Origin: Streptomyces albiflavescens
Lineage (GTDB): Bacteria; Actinomycetota; Actinomycetes; Streptomycetales; Streptomycetaceae
Length of the DNA: 64,000 nt
Assembly (NCBI RefSeq): GCF_014645835.1
Contig: NZ_BMMM01000009.1
Span: 124,001 to 188,000 of the forward strand
Direction: 5' to 3'
In this document: positions 1 through 8,449 of the stretch, piece after piece
Layout of the letters: each line of letters begins with the position of its first letter
Position numbering within the stretch: position 1 is the first letter of the stretch
Program-made: the position numbers and the translations under genes
The notes under the pieces: generated by a model
Told to the model about the DNA's origin: nothing
Databases searched by the model: none
The model's input: the letters and a program-made list of their open reading frames with translations, nothing else

Positions 1-863
1 GCTTCGACTTCATCAGCCTGGGCCTGGCTCTGGTGCTCGGCACGGGCGGGCTGCCGCACATCCTGTCCCGGTTCTACACGGTGCCGACCGCGCGGGCCGC
101 GCGCCGTTCTGTGGTCTGGTCGGTCGGGCTCATCGGGGGCTTCTATCTGATGACGATCGTGCTGGGCTTCGGTGCGGCCGCGCTCGTCGGCCCGGAGGCG
201 GTGCGTGGGTCGAACGCGGCGGGGAACACGGCGGTTCCCTTGCTGGCACTCGATCTGGGTGGCGGCGTGAATTCCACGGGGGGAACGGTTCTGTTCGCGA
301 TCGTCGCCGCCATCGCCTTCGCCACCATCCTGGCGGTTGTCGCCGGAATCACCCTCGCCTCCTCGGCGTCCGTGGCCCACGACCTGTACGCGTCGTTGCG
401 TCGTCGGCACGCGAAGCCGCGCAGCGAGGTGGCCGTGGCACGTGCGGCGGCTGTCGGGATCGGCGTCGCCGCGATCGCGCTCGGGCTGCTCGCCCGCGAT
501 CTCAACGTGGCCTTCCTGGTGGGTCTCGCCTTCGCGGTCGCCGCGTCCGCGAACCTGCCGGTGCTGCTGTACTCGCTGTTCTGGCGGTCCTTCACGACGC
601 GCGGCGCGGTGTGGGCCGTATACGGCGGCCTGGTGCCCGCGCTGGCGCTCGTGCTCCTTTCACCGGTGGTGTCGGGGAGCCCCGAATCGCTGTTCCCGAG
701 TGTGGACTTCCAGTACTTCCCGCTGCAGAACCCGGGTCTCGTCTCGATCCCCCTGGGCTTCCTCGCCGGCTGGCTCGGCACGGTGACGTCCGCGGAGCCG
801 CCCGACGAGGCCAAGCACGCCGAGACCGAGGTGCGCGCGCTCACCGGAGCCGGGGCCGTCTGA
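1..863 (+). CDS. Sodium:solute symporter (cation/acetate type), C-terminal part
   Basis: The reading frame is already open at the left edge (first full codon at base 3) and ends at TGA 861-863, so about 287 C-terminal residues are visible. They form several hydrophobic membrane spans, begin with the motif GLPHILSRFYTV, and continue with GFYLMTIVLGFGAAALVGP and VAAIAFATILAVVAGITLA. This pattern is typical of the late helices of SSS-family permeases of the ActP cation/acetate type. Such proteins import small carboxylates with sodium across the cytoplasmic membrane. The hydrophilic C-terminal tail is short. The gene runs towards a CitB-type response regulator on the other strand, a regulator class that often controls carboxylate uptake, but a regulatory link is inference. 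The substrate cannot be read from the sequence. Confidence 0.85.
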   Translation, partial: FDFISLGLALVLGTGGLPHILSRFYTVPTARAARRSVVWSVGLIGGFYLMTIVLGFGAAALVGPEAVRGSNAAGNTAVPLLALDLGGGVNSTGGTVLFAIVAAIAFATILAVVAGITLASSASVAHDLYASLRRRHAKPRSEVAVARAAAVGIGVAAIALGLLARDLNVAFLVGLAFAVAASANLPVLLYSLFWRSFTTRGAVWAVYGGLVPALALVLLSPVVSGSPESLFPSVDFQYFPLQNPGLVSIPLGFLAGWLGTVTSAEPPDEAKHAETEVRALTGAGAV

Positions 864-930
864 GGGCGCCTCCAGAGACGTACGCGGCGAACCGGGGAAG
901 CCGAAGCCGCCGCGCACGGACCGTCCGGGC

Positions 931-1623
931 CTATGGAGCAACCCACGCGTACCGATGCTCGGGCCGCCCCGTGTCTCCGTACTTGAGTGAGAGACGCAGA
1001 CGTCCGGCCTGTTCGAGGTGGCGCAGATACCGCTGGGCGGTGGATCGGCTGAGGCCGGTCTCGGCGGCGACTTCGTGCGCCGAGAGCGGGTGGCTCGCGC
1101 GGTGCAGTACGTCGCAGATGAGGTCTGTGGTCGGCTCCGAGTGACCGCTGGGCAGCCCCGGTGACGAGGGCGCGGGCGCGGTGCGCAGGGCGCCGAAGAT
1201 GCGGTCGACCTGCTCTTGGCCCGCCACGCCGCGGCCGCCCACCCGGTCGACAGTACGGCGCAGGGCGGCGTAGGACTCGAGGCGGGTGCGCAGGGCCGCG
1301 AAGGTGAACGGCTTGACCAGATAGTGCAGGGCGCCCAGGCGCATCGCTGCCTGCACGGTGACCACGTCACTGGCCGCGGTGATCATGATGACGTCGGTGC
1401 CATGACCGTGCTCGCGCATCCGGTGGACGAGTTCGAGGCCTGTCCGGTCGGGCAGATAGTGGTCGAGCAGCACCAGGTCGATGGGCGCACGCTCGACGGC
1501 GGCCATGGCCTGGGCAGCACTGTGTGCGCGGGCGGCCACCCGGAAGCCGGGAACCTTTCCCACGTACTTGGCGTTGATCTCGGCGACGCGGAAGTCGTCG
1601 TCCACGACCAGGACGTCAATCAT
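931..1623 (-). CDS. CitB/DcuR-type response regulator (orphan copy)
   Basis: A 230-residue response regulator. The N-terminal receiver domain (about 1-120) shows the acidic pair in VLVVDDD, the phospho-acceptor aspartate in LVLLDHYLPD, threonine in MITAA and lysine in YLVKPF. The C-terminal part (about 165-225) is a winged/HTH domain with the motif TGLSRSTAQRYLRHLE, as in CitB/DcuR regulators of citrate and C4-dicarboxylate metabolism. It is a close paralogue of the regulator at 4717-5397, sharing long stretches such as VDRIFGAL and GRPEHRY, but no histidine kinase sits beside it. It is transcribed away from the ABC importer that begins at 1786, so the 160-bp gap between them probably holds divergent promoters. 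It may be served by the kinase at 5394-7145, which is inference. Confidence 0.9.
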   Translation of the reverse strand: MIDVLVVDDDFRVAEINAKYVGKVPGFRVAARAHSAAQAMAAVERAPIDLVLLDHYLPDRTGLELVHRMREHGHGTDVIMITAASDVVTVQAAMRLGALHYLVKPFTFAALRTRLESYAALRRTVDRVGGRGVAGQEQVDRIFGALRTAPAPSSPGLPSGHSEPTTDLICDVLHRASHPLSAHEVAAETGLSRSTAQRYLRHLEQAGRLRLSLKYGDTGRPEHRYAWVAP

Positions 1624-1785
1624 CGGGCCTCTTTTCCCTCAAGGCCTGGCGAGCGTTAAGCCCGTGTTTCGGCTCCGCTGTTGTAGCGCGAGCAAAAAGA
1701 GCACAACAGGCTGTTGCAAGCAAAAGAACTCCATGTGCCCAGAAGACTGATGCTGTGGCCCGCGCCACATCTACCGTCCCCGGCC

Positions 1786-2601
1786 ATGAGCGCAGACACC
1801 AGCCCCGCCATCGAGCTACGGGGCGCGAGCAAGATCTTCAAGACCCCGTCAGGGGGTCTGCACACGGCGGTCAGGGAGCTGGACCTGACCATCGGCCAGG
1901 GCGAGTTCGTAGCCGTCGTCGGCCCCACCGGTTGTGGGAAGTCGACCACGCTGACCCTGGTGAGCGGGCTCGAAGAGCCCACCGAGGGCGAGGTCCTGGT
2001 TGCCGGTGAGCCGGTAGCCGGCGTCGGCGACAAGGTCGGCTTCGTCTTCCAGCAGGACGCCACGTTCCCCTGGCGTACGGTCCTGTCGAATGTGATGGCG
2101 GGCCCGCGCTTCCGCGGTGTGCCCAAGGCGGAGGCGAAGCGGAAGGCGCGCGAGTGGCTGGCCAGGGTCGGGCTCGCGGCCTTCGAGGACCGTTATCCGC
2201 ACCAGCTCTCCGGCGGCCAGCGCAAGCGTGTCGCCCTCGCCGCGACCTTCGTCAACGACCCCGAGATCCTGCTGATGGACGAGCCCTTCTCGGCGCTCGA
2301 CGTGCAGACCAGGGCCCTGATGTCCGACGAACTGCTCGAACTGTGGGAAGGCACGGGCGCCTCGGTCGTCTTCGTCACCCACGACCTGGAGGAGTCCATC
2401 GCGCTCGCCGACAAGGTCGTCGTGATGACCGCCGGCCCCGCCACCGTGAAACACGTCTTCGACATCGATCTGCCACGACCGCGCAAGGTCGAATCAGTGC
2501 GCCTGGAGCCGCGCTTCATCGAGATCTATCGCGAGATCTGGGAATCGCTCGGCGAAGAGGTCCGCATCACCCGCGAGAGGGGTGCGGCGAATGTCGCCTG
2601 A
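1786..2601 (+). CDS. ABC importer ATP-binding protein, nitrate/sulfonate/THI5 type
   Basis: ATPase of an ABC importer. Visible motifs are the Walker A GPTGCGKSTT, a Q-loop (FVFQQDATFPW), the signature LSGGQRKR, Walker B ILLMDEPFSALD and a switch histidine in FVTHDLEE. The WR after the Q-loop and the overall resemblance to SsuB/TauB/NrtD place it in the nitrate/sulfonate/taurine/hydroxymethylpyrimidine group. I chose the ATG at 1786, giving 271 residues beginning MSADTSPAIEL; an in-frame ATG at 1750 would add 12 residues, and neither has a strong ribosome binding site. The permease gene starts inside its last codons (11-bp overlap), and a binding lipoprotein follows, so this is a complete three-component importer. 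Confidence 0.9.
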   Translation: MSADTSPAIELRGASKIFKTPSGGLHTAVRELDLTIGQGEFVAVVGPTGCGKSTTLTLVSGLEEPTEGEVLVAGEPVAGVGDKVGFVFQQDATFPWRTVLSNVMAGPRFRGVPKAEAKRKAREWLARVGLAAFEDRYPHQLSGGQRKRVALAATFVNDPEILLMDEPFSALDVQTRALMSDELLELWEGTGASVVFVTHDLEESIALADKVVVMTAGPATVKHVFDIDLPRPRKVESVRLEPRFIEIYREIWESLGEEVRITRERGAANVA

Positions 2602-3466
2602 CATCATGCCCGAGGCCGTTGTCGCCCTGACGATGACCGAGCCCGGCAACAAGGGGCGTACACACTCCCGCGCCCAGGCCGCACGCAGACGCAAGGCCAT
2701 CGTCGCCGCTGCCCGCGCACTGCTTCTGGTCGCCGTGCTCGGCCTGTGGGAGGTGTTCGCGCGGGCCAAGGTCATCGATCCGTTCAACTTCTCGATGCCG
2801 TCGAAGATCTGGGACCAGATCTACACGTGGGTGATGCACGGGACCGCGCTCGGATCGTTGGGGGAGCAGGTCTGGTACACGCTCCACGAAGCGCTGCTCG
2901 GTTGGGTCATCGGTGTGGTCGCCGGTGTGGTCTTCGGTATCGCGCTGGGGCGGATCGCCTTCCTCGCCGATGTCTTTGGTCCATACATCAAGGTGCTCAA
3001 CTCGATACCGAGGATCGTCCTTGCGCCCATCTTCGTGATCTGGTTCGGGCTCGGGCCGGCCTCCAAGGTGGCCTCGGCCGTGGTGCTGGTCTTCTTCCCG
3101 GTCTTCTTCAACGCCTTCCAGGGCGCCCGGGAGGTCGACCGCAATCTGGTGGCCAACGCCCGGATCCTCGGCGCCAGCGACCGCCGGGTGACGCTTCAGG
3201 TCGTCATCCCGTCCGCCACCTCGTGGATCTTCACCAGCCTCCATGTCAGCTTCGGCTTCGCGCTCATCGGCGCCATCGTCGGCGAGTACATCGGCGCCAC
3301 CAAGGGCATCGGCCTGCTCGTCGCCCAGTCGCAGGGCACCTTCAACGCGGCCGGTGTGTACGCCGCGATGGTCATCCTCGCGGTCGTCGCCCTGCTGGCC
3401 GAAGGACTGCTGACCTTCGCCGAGCGCCGCATCTTCCGGTGGAAGCCGTCGGACTCCGACCGCTGA
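2591..3466 (+). CDS. ABC importer permease, SsuC/TauC family
   Basis: Integral membrane permease of the importer, 291 residues from ATG 2591. This start was chosen because a GAGAGGGG ribosome binding site lies 8 bases upstream; a GTG at 2582 is less well placed. A basic cytoplasmic N-terminus is followed by about six hydrophobic spans. The binding-protein-dependent transport EAA-like loop is visible near AREVDRNLVANARILGAS, where it would contact the ATPase. The C-terminus (FAERRIFRWKPS) is typical of SsuC/ThiX permeases. It overlaps the ATPase gene by 11 bp and is followed 50 bp later by the binding protein, consistent with one operon. Nothing in the sequence identifies the transported molecule beyond the family: sulfonate, nitrate or pyrimidine precursor. 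Confidence 0.9.
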   Translation: MSPDIMPEAVVALTMTEPGNKGRTHSRAQAARRRKAIVAAARALLLVAVLGLWEVFARAKVIDPFNFSMPSKIWDQIYTWVMHGTALGSLGEQVWYTLHEALLGWVIGVVAGVVFGIALGRIAFLADVFGPYIKVLNSIPRIVLAPIFVIWFGLGPASKVASAVVLVFFPVFFNAFQGAREVDRNLVANARILGASDRRVTLQVVIPSATSWIFTSLHVSFGFALIGAIVGEYIGATKGIGLLVAQSQGTFNAAGVYAAMVILAVVALLAEGLLTFAERRIFRWKPSDSDR

Positions 3467-3516
3467 CCCGTCGTCGCAGGTACCAACCCTCTTCTCTCAC
3501 AAGGACGTGACCCACC

Positions 3517-4578
3517 ATGCGCAAGACCGCCAGATACTCCGCGCTGGCAGCCGCCGGTCTGCTCGCCCTCACCTCGCTCACCGCCTGCGCCAACGACGCG
3601 GCCAGTACCACGGCCGACTCCGGCAGCAATGGGGGTGGCGGCAAGGGTGAACACGTCAAGATCATGGTCGGCGGCCTGGACAAGGTCATCTACCTGCCCG
3701 CGATGCTCACGCAGCGACTCGGCTACTTCACGGACGAGGGCTTGGATGTTCAGCTCCTGAGCGAGCCCGCCGGTGTTCAGGCCGAGACCGCCCTTGTCTC
3801 CGGACAGGTGCAGGGAGCCGTCGGTTTCTACGACCACACCCTGGATCTGCAGACCAAGGGCAAGTCGGTCGAGTCCGTCGTGCAGTTCTCCCACGCGCCC
3901 GGCGAGGTGGAGATCGTCTCCAACAAGCAGGCGGACGACATCACTTCGCCCAAGGACTTCAAGGGCAAGAAGCTCGGCATCACGGGACTCGGCTCCTCGA
4001 CCGACTTCCTCACGAAGTACCTGGCGGTCAAGAACGGCGTGAAGGTCAGCGAGTTCACACCGGTCGCCGTCGGCGCCGGGCCGACGTTCATCTCCGCCCT
4101 CCAGAAGGGGGCCATCGACGGCGGCATGACGACGGACCCGACCGTCGCCACGGTCATGCAGAAGAACCTCGGCAAGGTGCTCATCGACATGCGTACGCCG
4201 CAGGGGTCGCAGGAGGCGCTCGGCGGGCCGTACCCCTCGTCCAGCCTCTACATGCAGACGGACTGGGTGAACGGCCACAAGGAGACGGTCCAGAAGCTGG
4301 CCAACGCCTTCGTGAAGACCCTCAAGTGGATGTCCACGCACAGCGCGTCCGACATCGCCGCCAAGATGCCCGCCGACTACTCCCAGGGCAACAAGACCCT
4401 CTACGCCGGGGCGATCCAGAGCACGCTGCCGATGTTCACCAAGGACGGCGTGATGCCCAAGGACGGCCCCGAGACGGTCGAGAAGGTCCTCAAGGCGTTC
4501 AACCCCAACATCAAGAACGCCGATGTGGATCTGAGCAAGACGTACACCACGGAGTTCGTGCAGAACGCCACCGGCTGA
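3517..4578 (+). CDS. ABC importer substrate-binding lipoprotein (NMT1/THI5-like)
   Basis: A 353-residue extracytoplasmic binding protein. The N-terminus has a basic start, a hydrophobic core and the lipobox LTAC, so the mature protein should be lipid-anchored at the cysteine near residue 25. The ligand domain carries NMT1/THI5-like features: KVIYLPAMLTQRLGYF near the start, VQGAVGFYDHTLD, and GITGLGSSTDFLTKYLA before the second lobe. Family members bind sulfonates, nitrate, bicarbonate or thiamine-pyrimidine precursors. An AAGGACGTGA ribosome binding site precedes ATG 3517. It is the last gene of the importer operon and is followed by a strong hairpin at 4638-4676. Confidence 0.88.
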   Translation: MRKTARYSALAAAGLLALTSLTACANDAASTTADSGSNGGGGKGEHVKIMVGGLDKVIYLPAMLTQRLGYFTDEGLDVQLLSEPAGVQAETALVSGQVQGAVGFYDHTLDLQTKGKSVESVVQFSHAPGEVEIVSNKQADDITSPKDFKGKKLGITGLGSSTDFLTKYLAVKNGVKVSEFTPVAVGAGPTFISALQKGAIDGGMTTDPTVATVMQKNLGKVLIDMRTPQGSQEALGGPYPSSSLYMQTDWVNGHKETVQKLANAFVKTLKWMSTHSASDIAAKMPADYSQGNKTLYAGAIQSTLPMFTKDGVMPKDGPETVEKVLKAFNPNIKNADVDLSKTYTTEFVQNATG

Positions 4579-4637
4579 GTCCGCGAGGAAGGCCGGCGAC
4601 GGCCTTCCTGAACAAGCCACCGGCTGAGCTCTCCTCG

Positions 4638-4676
4638 CGCGCGTACGGCTGTGCTCCCCTGACAGCCGTACGCGCG
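4638..4676. terminator. Bidirectional hairpin terminator
   Basis: A perfect 15-bp inverted repeat, CGCGCGTACGGCTGT at 4638-4652 and its complement at 4662-4676, with a 9-base loop. It lies between the convergent binding-protein gene (end 4578) and response regulator gene (end 4717), so it can serve both. There is no clear T-tract, as is common in Streptomyces. Confidence 0.75.
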
Positions 4677-4716
4677 GTGGTGCGCGGCCGCTTCCCCCGC
4701 ACTGCCGGCTGTGCAC

Positions 4717-5397
4717 TCAGGCGCGGGTCGCCCAGACGTAGCGATGCTCCGGGCGGCCCGCGTCGCCGTACTTGAGGGTCAGCCTGGCCCTCCCGGTGCG
4801 CTCCAGGAGCTTCAGGTAGCGCTGGGAGGTCTGCCGGCTCAGCCCGGTCTCCTCCGCGACCTCCTGGGCCGACAGCGGGCCCTCCGCGTTCATCAGGGCG
4901 CGGCGTACCAGCTCCGCGGTGGTGGGGGAGTGGCCCTTGGGCAGATCCGGCTCCGCGCGCGCCGACAGGGCGCCGAAGATCCGGTCCACCTCGGACTGTT
5001 CGGCCTCACCGCCGCCGTCGAGGGTGCGGCGCAGATCCGCGTACGCCTCCAGCTTGGCGCGCAGGCCCGCGAAGGCGAACGGCTTCACCAGGTACTGGAG
5101 CGCGCCCTGCCGCATCGCGGCCTGAACCGTCGAGATGTCACGGGCCGCGGTCACCATGATCACGTCGGTCTGGTGGCCGCGTCGGCGCATCTCCTGGACG
5201 ACCGCGAGGCCCGTCTCGTCCGGCAGATAGTGGTCCATGAGGACCAGGTCCAGGTGGGGCAGCGCCTCCATCCGGCTCAGCGCCTCGGCCGCGCTGTGCG
5301 CCTCGCCCGCGACATGGAAGCCCGGAACCTTCTCCACGTAGGCGGCGTTGACCCGCGCGACCCGGGTGTCGTCGTCCACGACCAGGACTTCGATCAT
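4717..5397 (-). CDS. CitB/DcuR-type response regulator paired with CitA-like kinase
   Basis: A 226-residue response regulator with receiver-domain motifs VLVVDDD, LVLMDHYLPD (phospho-acceptor Asp), MVTAA and YLVKPF, followed by a linker and a C-terminal HTH (TGLSRQTSQRYLKLLE). It is the cognate partner of the kinase at 5394-7145: the kinase stop and the regulator ATG overlap by 4 bp (ATGA), so they are translationally coupled. It is strongly similar to the orphan regulator at 931-1623 across its whole length. CitB/DcuR-type regulators usually activate transport and catabolism of citrate, malate or other carboxylates. The nearby symporter and ABC importer are natural candidate targets, by position only. 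Confidence 0.92.
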   Translation of the reverse strand: MIEVLVVDDDTRVARVNAAYVEKVPGFHVAGEAHSAAEALSRMEALPHLDLVLMDHYLPDETGLAVVQEMRRRGHQTDVIMVTAARDISTVQAAMRQGALQYLVKPFAFAGLRAKLEAYADLRRTLDGGGEAEQSEVDRIFGALSARAEPDLPKGHSPTTAELVRRALMNAEGPLSAQEVAEETGLSRQTSQRYLKLLERTGRARLTLKYGDAGRPEHRYVWATRA

Positions 5398-7145
5398 CGC
5401 GACTCCTCCTTGGCGTCCGTGGCGTCCATGGCAGTGGTGGTCTCCGCAGAGAGGGACGGGCCCGGCACGAGGTGGGGCTCGGGCGCAACGGCCGCATCAG
5501 GTGTCGTCGGACCCTGGGGCTCCGGGGCGAGCCCCGGCTCGGTAAGCGCCTCCGGCAGAACGACCGTGAACTCCGCGCCCCCGCCGTCCGCCTCGGTCAC
5601 CGCGGCGCCGCCGCCCTGCCGCTCGGCGAGCCGGCGCACCAAGGAGAGGCCGATCCCGCGCTTGCCGTGCGCCGGAGGCTTCTTGGTGGTCCATCCGTCG
5701 GTGAAGATCAACTCCCGCCGCTCCTCGGGGATTCCGGGGCCGGTGTCCCGTACCCGCAGTACGGCGGTACGCCCCTCGGCGCGCAATTCGACCTCCACGC
5801 GCGCGTGGGGCGTGCCCGCGACGGCGTCCAGCGCGTTGTCGACGAGATTTCCGACGACGGTGACCAGTCCTCTCGGGTCGATCAGCCGATCGGGCAGCAG
5901 GGTCCGGTCCGAGATCCACAGGGCGACACCGCGCTCGGCCGCGACGGTCGCCTTGCCGACCAGCAGGGCGGCGAGCAGCGGGTCGTGGATCTTCTCGGTG
6001 ACCTGTTCCGCGGTCACCCTGTGGTCGCCGACCACCTCTCCGACGAATTCCACGGCGTCGTCGTACATCTCCAGTTCGAGCAGCCCGAGGAGCGTGTGCA
6101 TGCGGTTGGCGTGCTCGTGGTCCTGGGCGCGCAGTGCGTCGATCAGACCGCGTGTGGAGTCGAGTTCGCGGCCCAGCTGCTCCAGTTCCGTGCGGTCGCG
6201 CAGGGTGGCGACGGCGCCGCCGTCGTTGGTGGGCATGCGGTTGGCGACCAGGACGCGCTGGCCGCGGACGGTCAGCAGGTCGGTGCCGGTGACGCGTCCG
6301 GCCAGGACGTCCGCCGTACGACCCTCGCCCAGCGCCTCGTCCAGGGACTTGCCGACGGCCTCGTCGCCGATGCCCAGCAGCCGCCGTGCCTCGTCGTTGA
6401 GCAGCCGGATGCGGCCGCCGCGGTCGAGGGCGACCACGCCCTCCCGGATGCCGTGCAACATCGCCTCGCGCTCGGCGAGCAGCGCCGAGATGTCGGAGAA
6501 GGCCAGGTCCCGGGTCTGCCGCTGCACCCGCCGGGAGATCAGCCAGGCTGCCAGCGCACCCACCGCGAGAGCACCGCCGGCGTAGGCGAACAGCCCCGGG
6601 ATCGCGCTGATCAGCCGGGCGCGCACGCTGTCGTACGCGATACCGACCGAGACGGCCCCGATGATCCGGTGGTCGGCGTCGTACAGGGGCACCTTGCCAC
6701 GGGCCGAGCGGCCCAGGGTGCCCTTGTCGATCTCCATGACCTCCTTGCCGGCCAGGGCGTCGCGCGGGTCGGTGGAGACCTGGCGGCCGATCTCGCTGGG
6801 GGTGGGATGCGACCAGCGGATCCATCGCCGGTCCAGCACCACGATGTATTCGGCGTTCGTGGCGTGCCGGATCCGCTCGGCCTCCTTCTGCACCGGGCCG
6901 TTCCTGGTCGGCGGGGTGTTCTGGACGCCTTCGGCGATCTGCGGGTCCTGTGCCGTGGTCTGGGCGATGGCCAGGGCGCGGCGCATGGCCTCCTGGTCCA
7001 GCTGCTTGCTCAGCGGCGCCAGGAACAGCCCGGTGGCGAGCACGGCGACTCCCGCGGCGATCGCCACCTGCATCAGCAGCACCTGGGAGAACACCCGGCG
7101 CGGCAGACCGAGGCGCAGTCGTCGCGCGGGGGGAGTGGGGCTCAT
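5394..7145 (-). CDS. CitA/DcuS-type sensor histidine kinase
   Basis: A sensor kinase of about 583 residues from the ATG at 7145 (an in-frame start at 7193 would add 16 residues; neither has a clear ribosome binding site). The order is a transmembrane helix near residues 20-45 (LLMQVAIAAGVAVLATGLFL), an extracytoplasmic sCache/PAS-like sensor domain of about 140 residues containing AEYIVVLDRRW, a second helix (GGALAVGALAAWLISRR), a cytoplasmic PAS domain, a SpoOB-type H-box (DHEHANRMHTLLGLLEL) and an HATPase domain with GNLVDNALDA and DTGPGIP. This matches carboxylate sensors CitA and DcuS. The C-terminus extends into an A/P/E-rich tail of about 50 residues. It is coupled to its response regulator by a 4-bp overlap. 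Confidence 0.92.
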   Translation of the reverse strand: MSPTPPARRLRLGLPRRVFSQVLLMQVAIAAGVAVLATGLFLAPLSKQLDQEAMRRALAIAQTTAQDPQIAEGVQNTPPTRNGPVQKEAERIRHATNAEYIVVLDRRWIRWSHPTPSEIGRQVSTDPRDALAGKEVMEIDKGTLGRSARGKVPLYDADHRIIGAVSVGIAYDSVRARLISAIPGLFAYAGGALAVGALAAWLISRRVQRQTRDLAFSDISALLAEREAMLHGIREGVVALDRGGRIRLLNDEARRLLGIGDEAVGKSLDEALGEGRTADVLAGRVTGTDLLTVRGQRVLVANRMPTNDGGAVATLRDRTELEQLGRELDSTRGLIDALRAQDHEHANRMHTLLGLLELEMYDDAVEFVGEVVGDHRVTAEQVTEKIHDPLLAALLVGKATVAAERGVALWISDRTLLPDRLIDPRGLVTVVGNLVDNALDAVAGTPHARVEVELRAEGRTAVLRVRDTGPGIPEERRELIFTDGWTTKKPPAHGKRGIGLSLVRRLAERQGGGAAVTEADGGGAEFTVVLPEALTEPGLAPEPQGPTTPDAAVAPEPHLVPGPSLSAETTTAMDATDAKEESR

Positions 7146-7357
7146 ACGTAGACGGTACGGGGGCGTGCGGGCTCCGCCGTAGGGGTGTGGCATGGATCTC
7201 TTGATCGTCCGGAGTGGGAGCAGTCGCAGCGCTCGGAGGACGTGCGGGCATCGTGTCGGAGCTCAGCCGGTCGTGCGGGCGTCCCATCGGGAGGAAGGCG
7301 CATCGACGGGACAGCATCGACGGGACAGCGTGGAGCGGCCCGGTCCGGGATCCGCCG

Positions 7358-8302
7358 TCAGCAGGGCACGGCGAGCGCCGACCGCGCCAGTTCCCGCACC
7401 GCCACTACGTCCATCCGGGCCGGCGACCCCAGGGCCGAACCGCAGCTCTCCGGGCGGGGCGGCAGCGAGGCGCCCCGCGCGACGATCACGCGCCACAGGC
7501 GGCCGTCGGCGTGGGCGACGGTGACTTCCCAGCGCGGGGCGGCGCCATCCGTGCGAACCACGGTCAAGGCATCGGCGGCATGCTCTCCGGTGGCCGTACG
7601 CACGGCCAGCTCGGCCGCCTGGCCCGGCCGCTCCCAGGCCGAGCTCCCGCGGCATCCCTCGGTGATCACACGCCCCTCCTGGACGCCCTGGAGGATCTCC
7701 TTGACGGCGTGGGCCTCGGCGCGCCCGTACGCGTATCCGTACGGCAGGACGAGCAGCGTGGGTGAGAAGCGGTGACCGCCGAGGTGGGTGACCTCCCAGG
7801 TGCCCTCCACCCCGGAGGCGGCCAGCTGGGCCGCGAGGGGGCGTCCGAGCAGGGCGCAGCAGCGGTCGCGCTTGCCGTTGGTGCAGACGAGGGCGAGTGG
7901 GCCACCTATGTGGGGCCGACCCTGGAGAGCCGTGTCGAACGTATGGGGGTCACCCATGCCGAGCGCGGCGAAGTCGAGGTTGAGTGCCTGCTCCGGGTCG
8001 GATGTTGTGGCGCTGTGCAACCACGCGTTTCCCGGAGTGGTGTGGGCCGCATACACCTGGCGCTCGGAGGGCGTACCGCAGTCGGCGTGCCGTCCGGGGC
8101 GGCGGATGAGTGCGATCCGTACGCCGGTGCCCTCCGCGGCCGCTTCGAGAGCGCGGCCGAGCACGGGGTCCAGGTGGCTCGAAGTGAGCGCCTTCGCACC
8201 CCAGGGACCGGGCTGCTCGATCAACAGCCAGGTCCTCGCGGTGGCTGCGGTCCCCGCGAGGGGCTCGTCGAGGTGCCGCGACGCGGTCGTGCACGTACTC
8301 AC
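7358..8302 (-). CDS. Apd1-like sucrase/ferredoxin-like [2Fe-2S] protein
   Basis: A 314-residue protein of the sucrase/ferredoxin-like (Apd1) family, a thioredoxin-fold group that holds a [2Fe-2S] cluster through cysteines and histidines. The diagnostic elements are the cysteine segment CTNGKRDRCCALLG and, about 35 residues later, HLGGHRF. It starts with an AWLLIEQPG-like sequence (TWLLIEQPGPWG), also typical. The GTG start at 8302 is directly abutted by an iron-box-like palindrome at 8303-8321, so the protein is probably made when iron is scarce; the transcript would then be leaderless or nearly so, unless a downstream start is used. Family members are thought to act in redox or siderophore-iron reduction, which is inference here. 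Confidence 0.82.
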   Translation of the reverse strand: MSTCTTASRHLDEPLAGTAATARTWLLIEQPGPWGAKALTSSHLDPVLGRALEAAAEGTGVRIALIRRPGRHADCGTPSERQVYAAHTTPGNAWLHSATTSDPEQALNLDFAALGMGDPHTFDTALQGRPHIGGPLALVCTNGKRDRCCALLGRPLAAQLAASGVEGTWEVTHLGGHRFSPTLLVLPYGYAYGRAEAHAVKEILQGVQEGRVITEGCRGSSAWERPGQAAELAVRTATGEHAADALTVVRTDGAAPRWEVTVAHADGRLWRVIVARGASLPPRPESCGSALGSPARMDVVAVRELARSALAVPC

Positions 8303-8321
8303 AGAGGTGAGCCTAACCTGA
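8303..8321 (-). promoter_or_regulatory. Iron box (DmdR1/IdeR-type operator)
   Basis: Read on the minus strand this is TCAGGTTAGGCTCACCTCT, which matches the Streptomyces iron-box form TTAGGTTAGGCTCACCTAA at 16 of 19 positions by my count. It ends one base before the GTG of the Apd1-like gene. Fe-bound DmdR1/IdeR would cover the promoter or start site and repress it. Confidence 0.75.
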
Positions 8322-8449
8322 CTTGGGGCAGGGTGGCTTCCAGCCGCGCGGACGGGGGCGCATTTTGGGCGCTCTCGGCGCGCGGCAGGGCATGGGGGCG
8401 CTCACCCGGGGAGCGCCCTCCCTGCCTGCGCCCCTTGCAGCAGACCGCC

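Noticed and set aside
5472..7151. Open frame of 559 codons on the plus strand
   Set aside because: Antisense of the CitA-type kinase, whose motifs are unambiguous. No recognisable domain on the plus strand.
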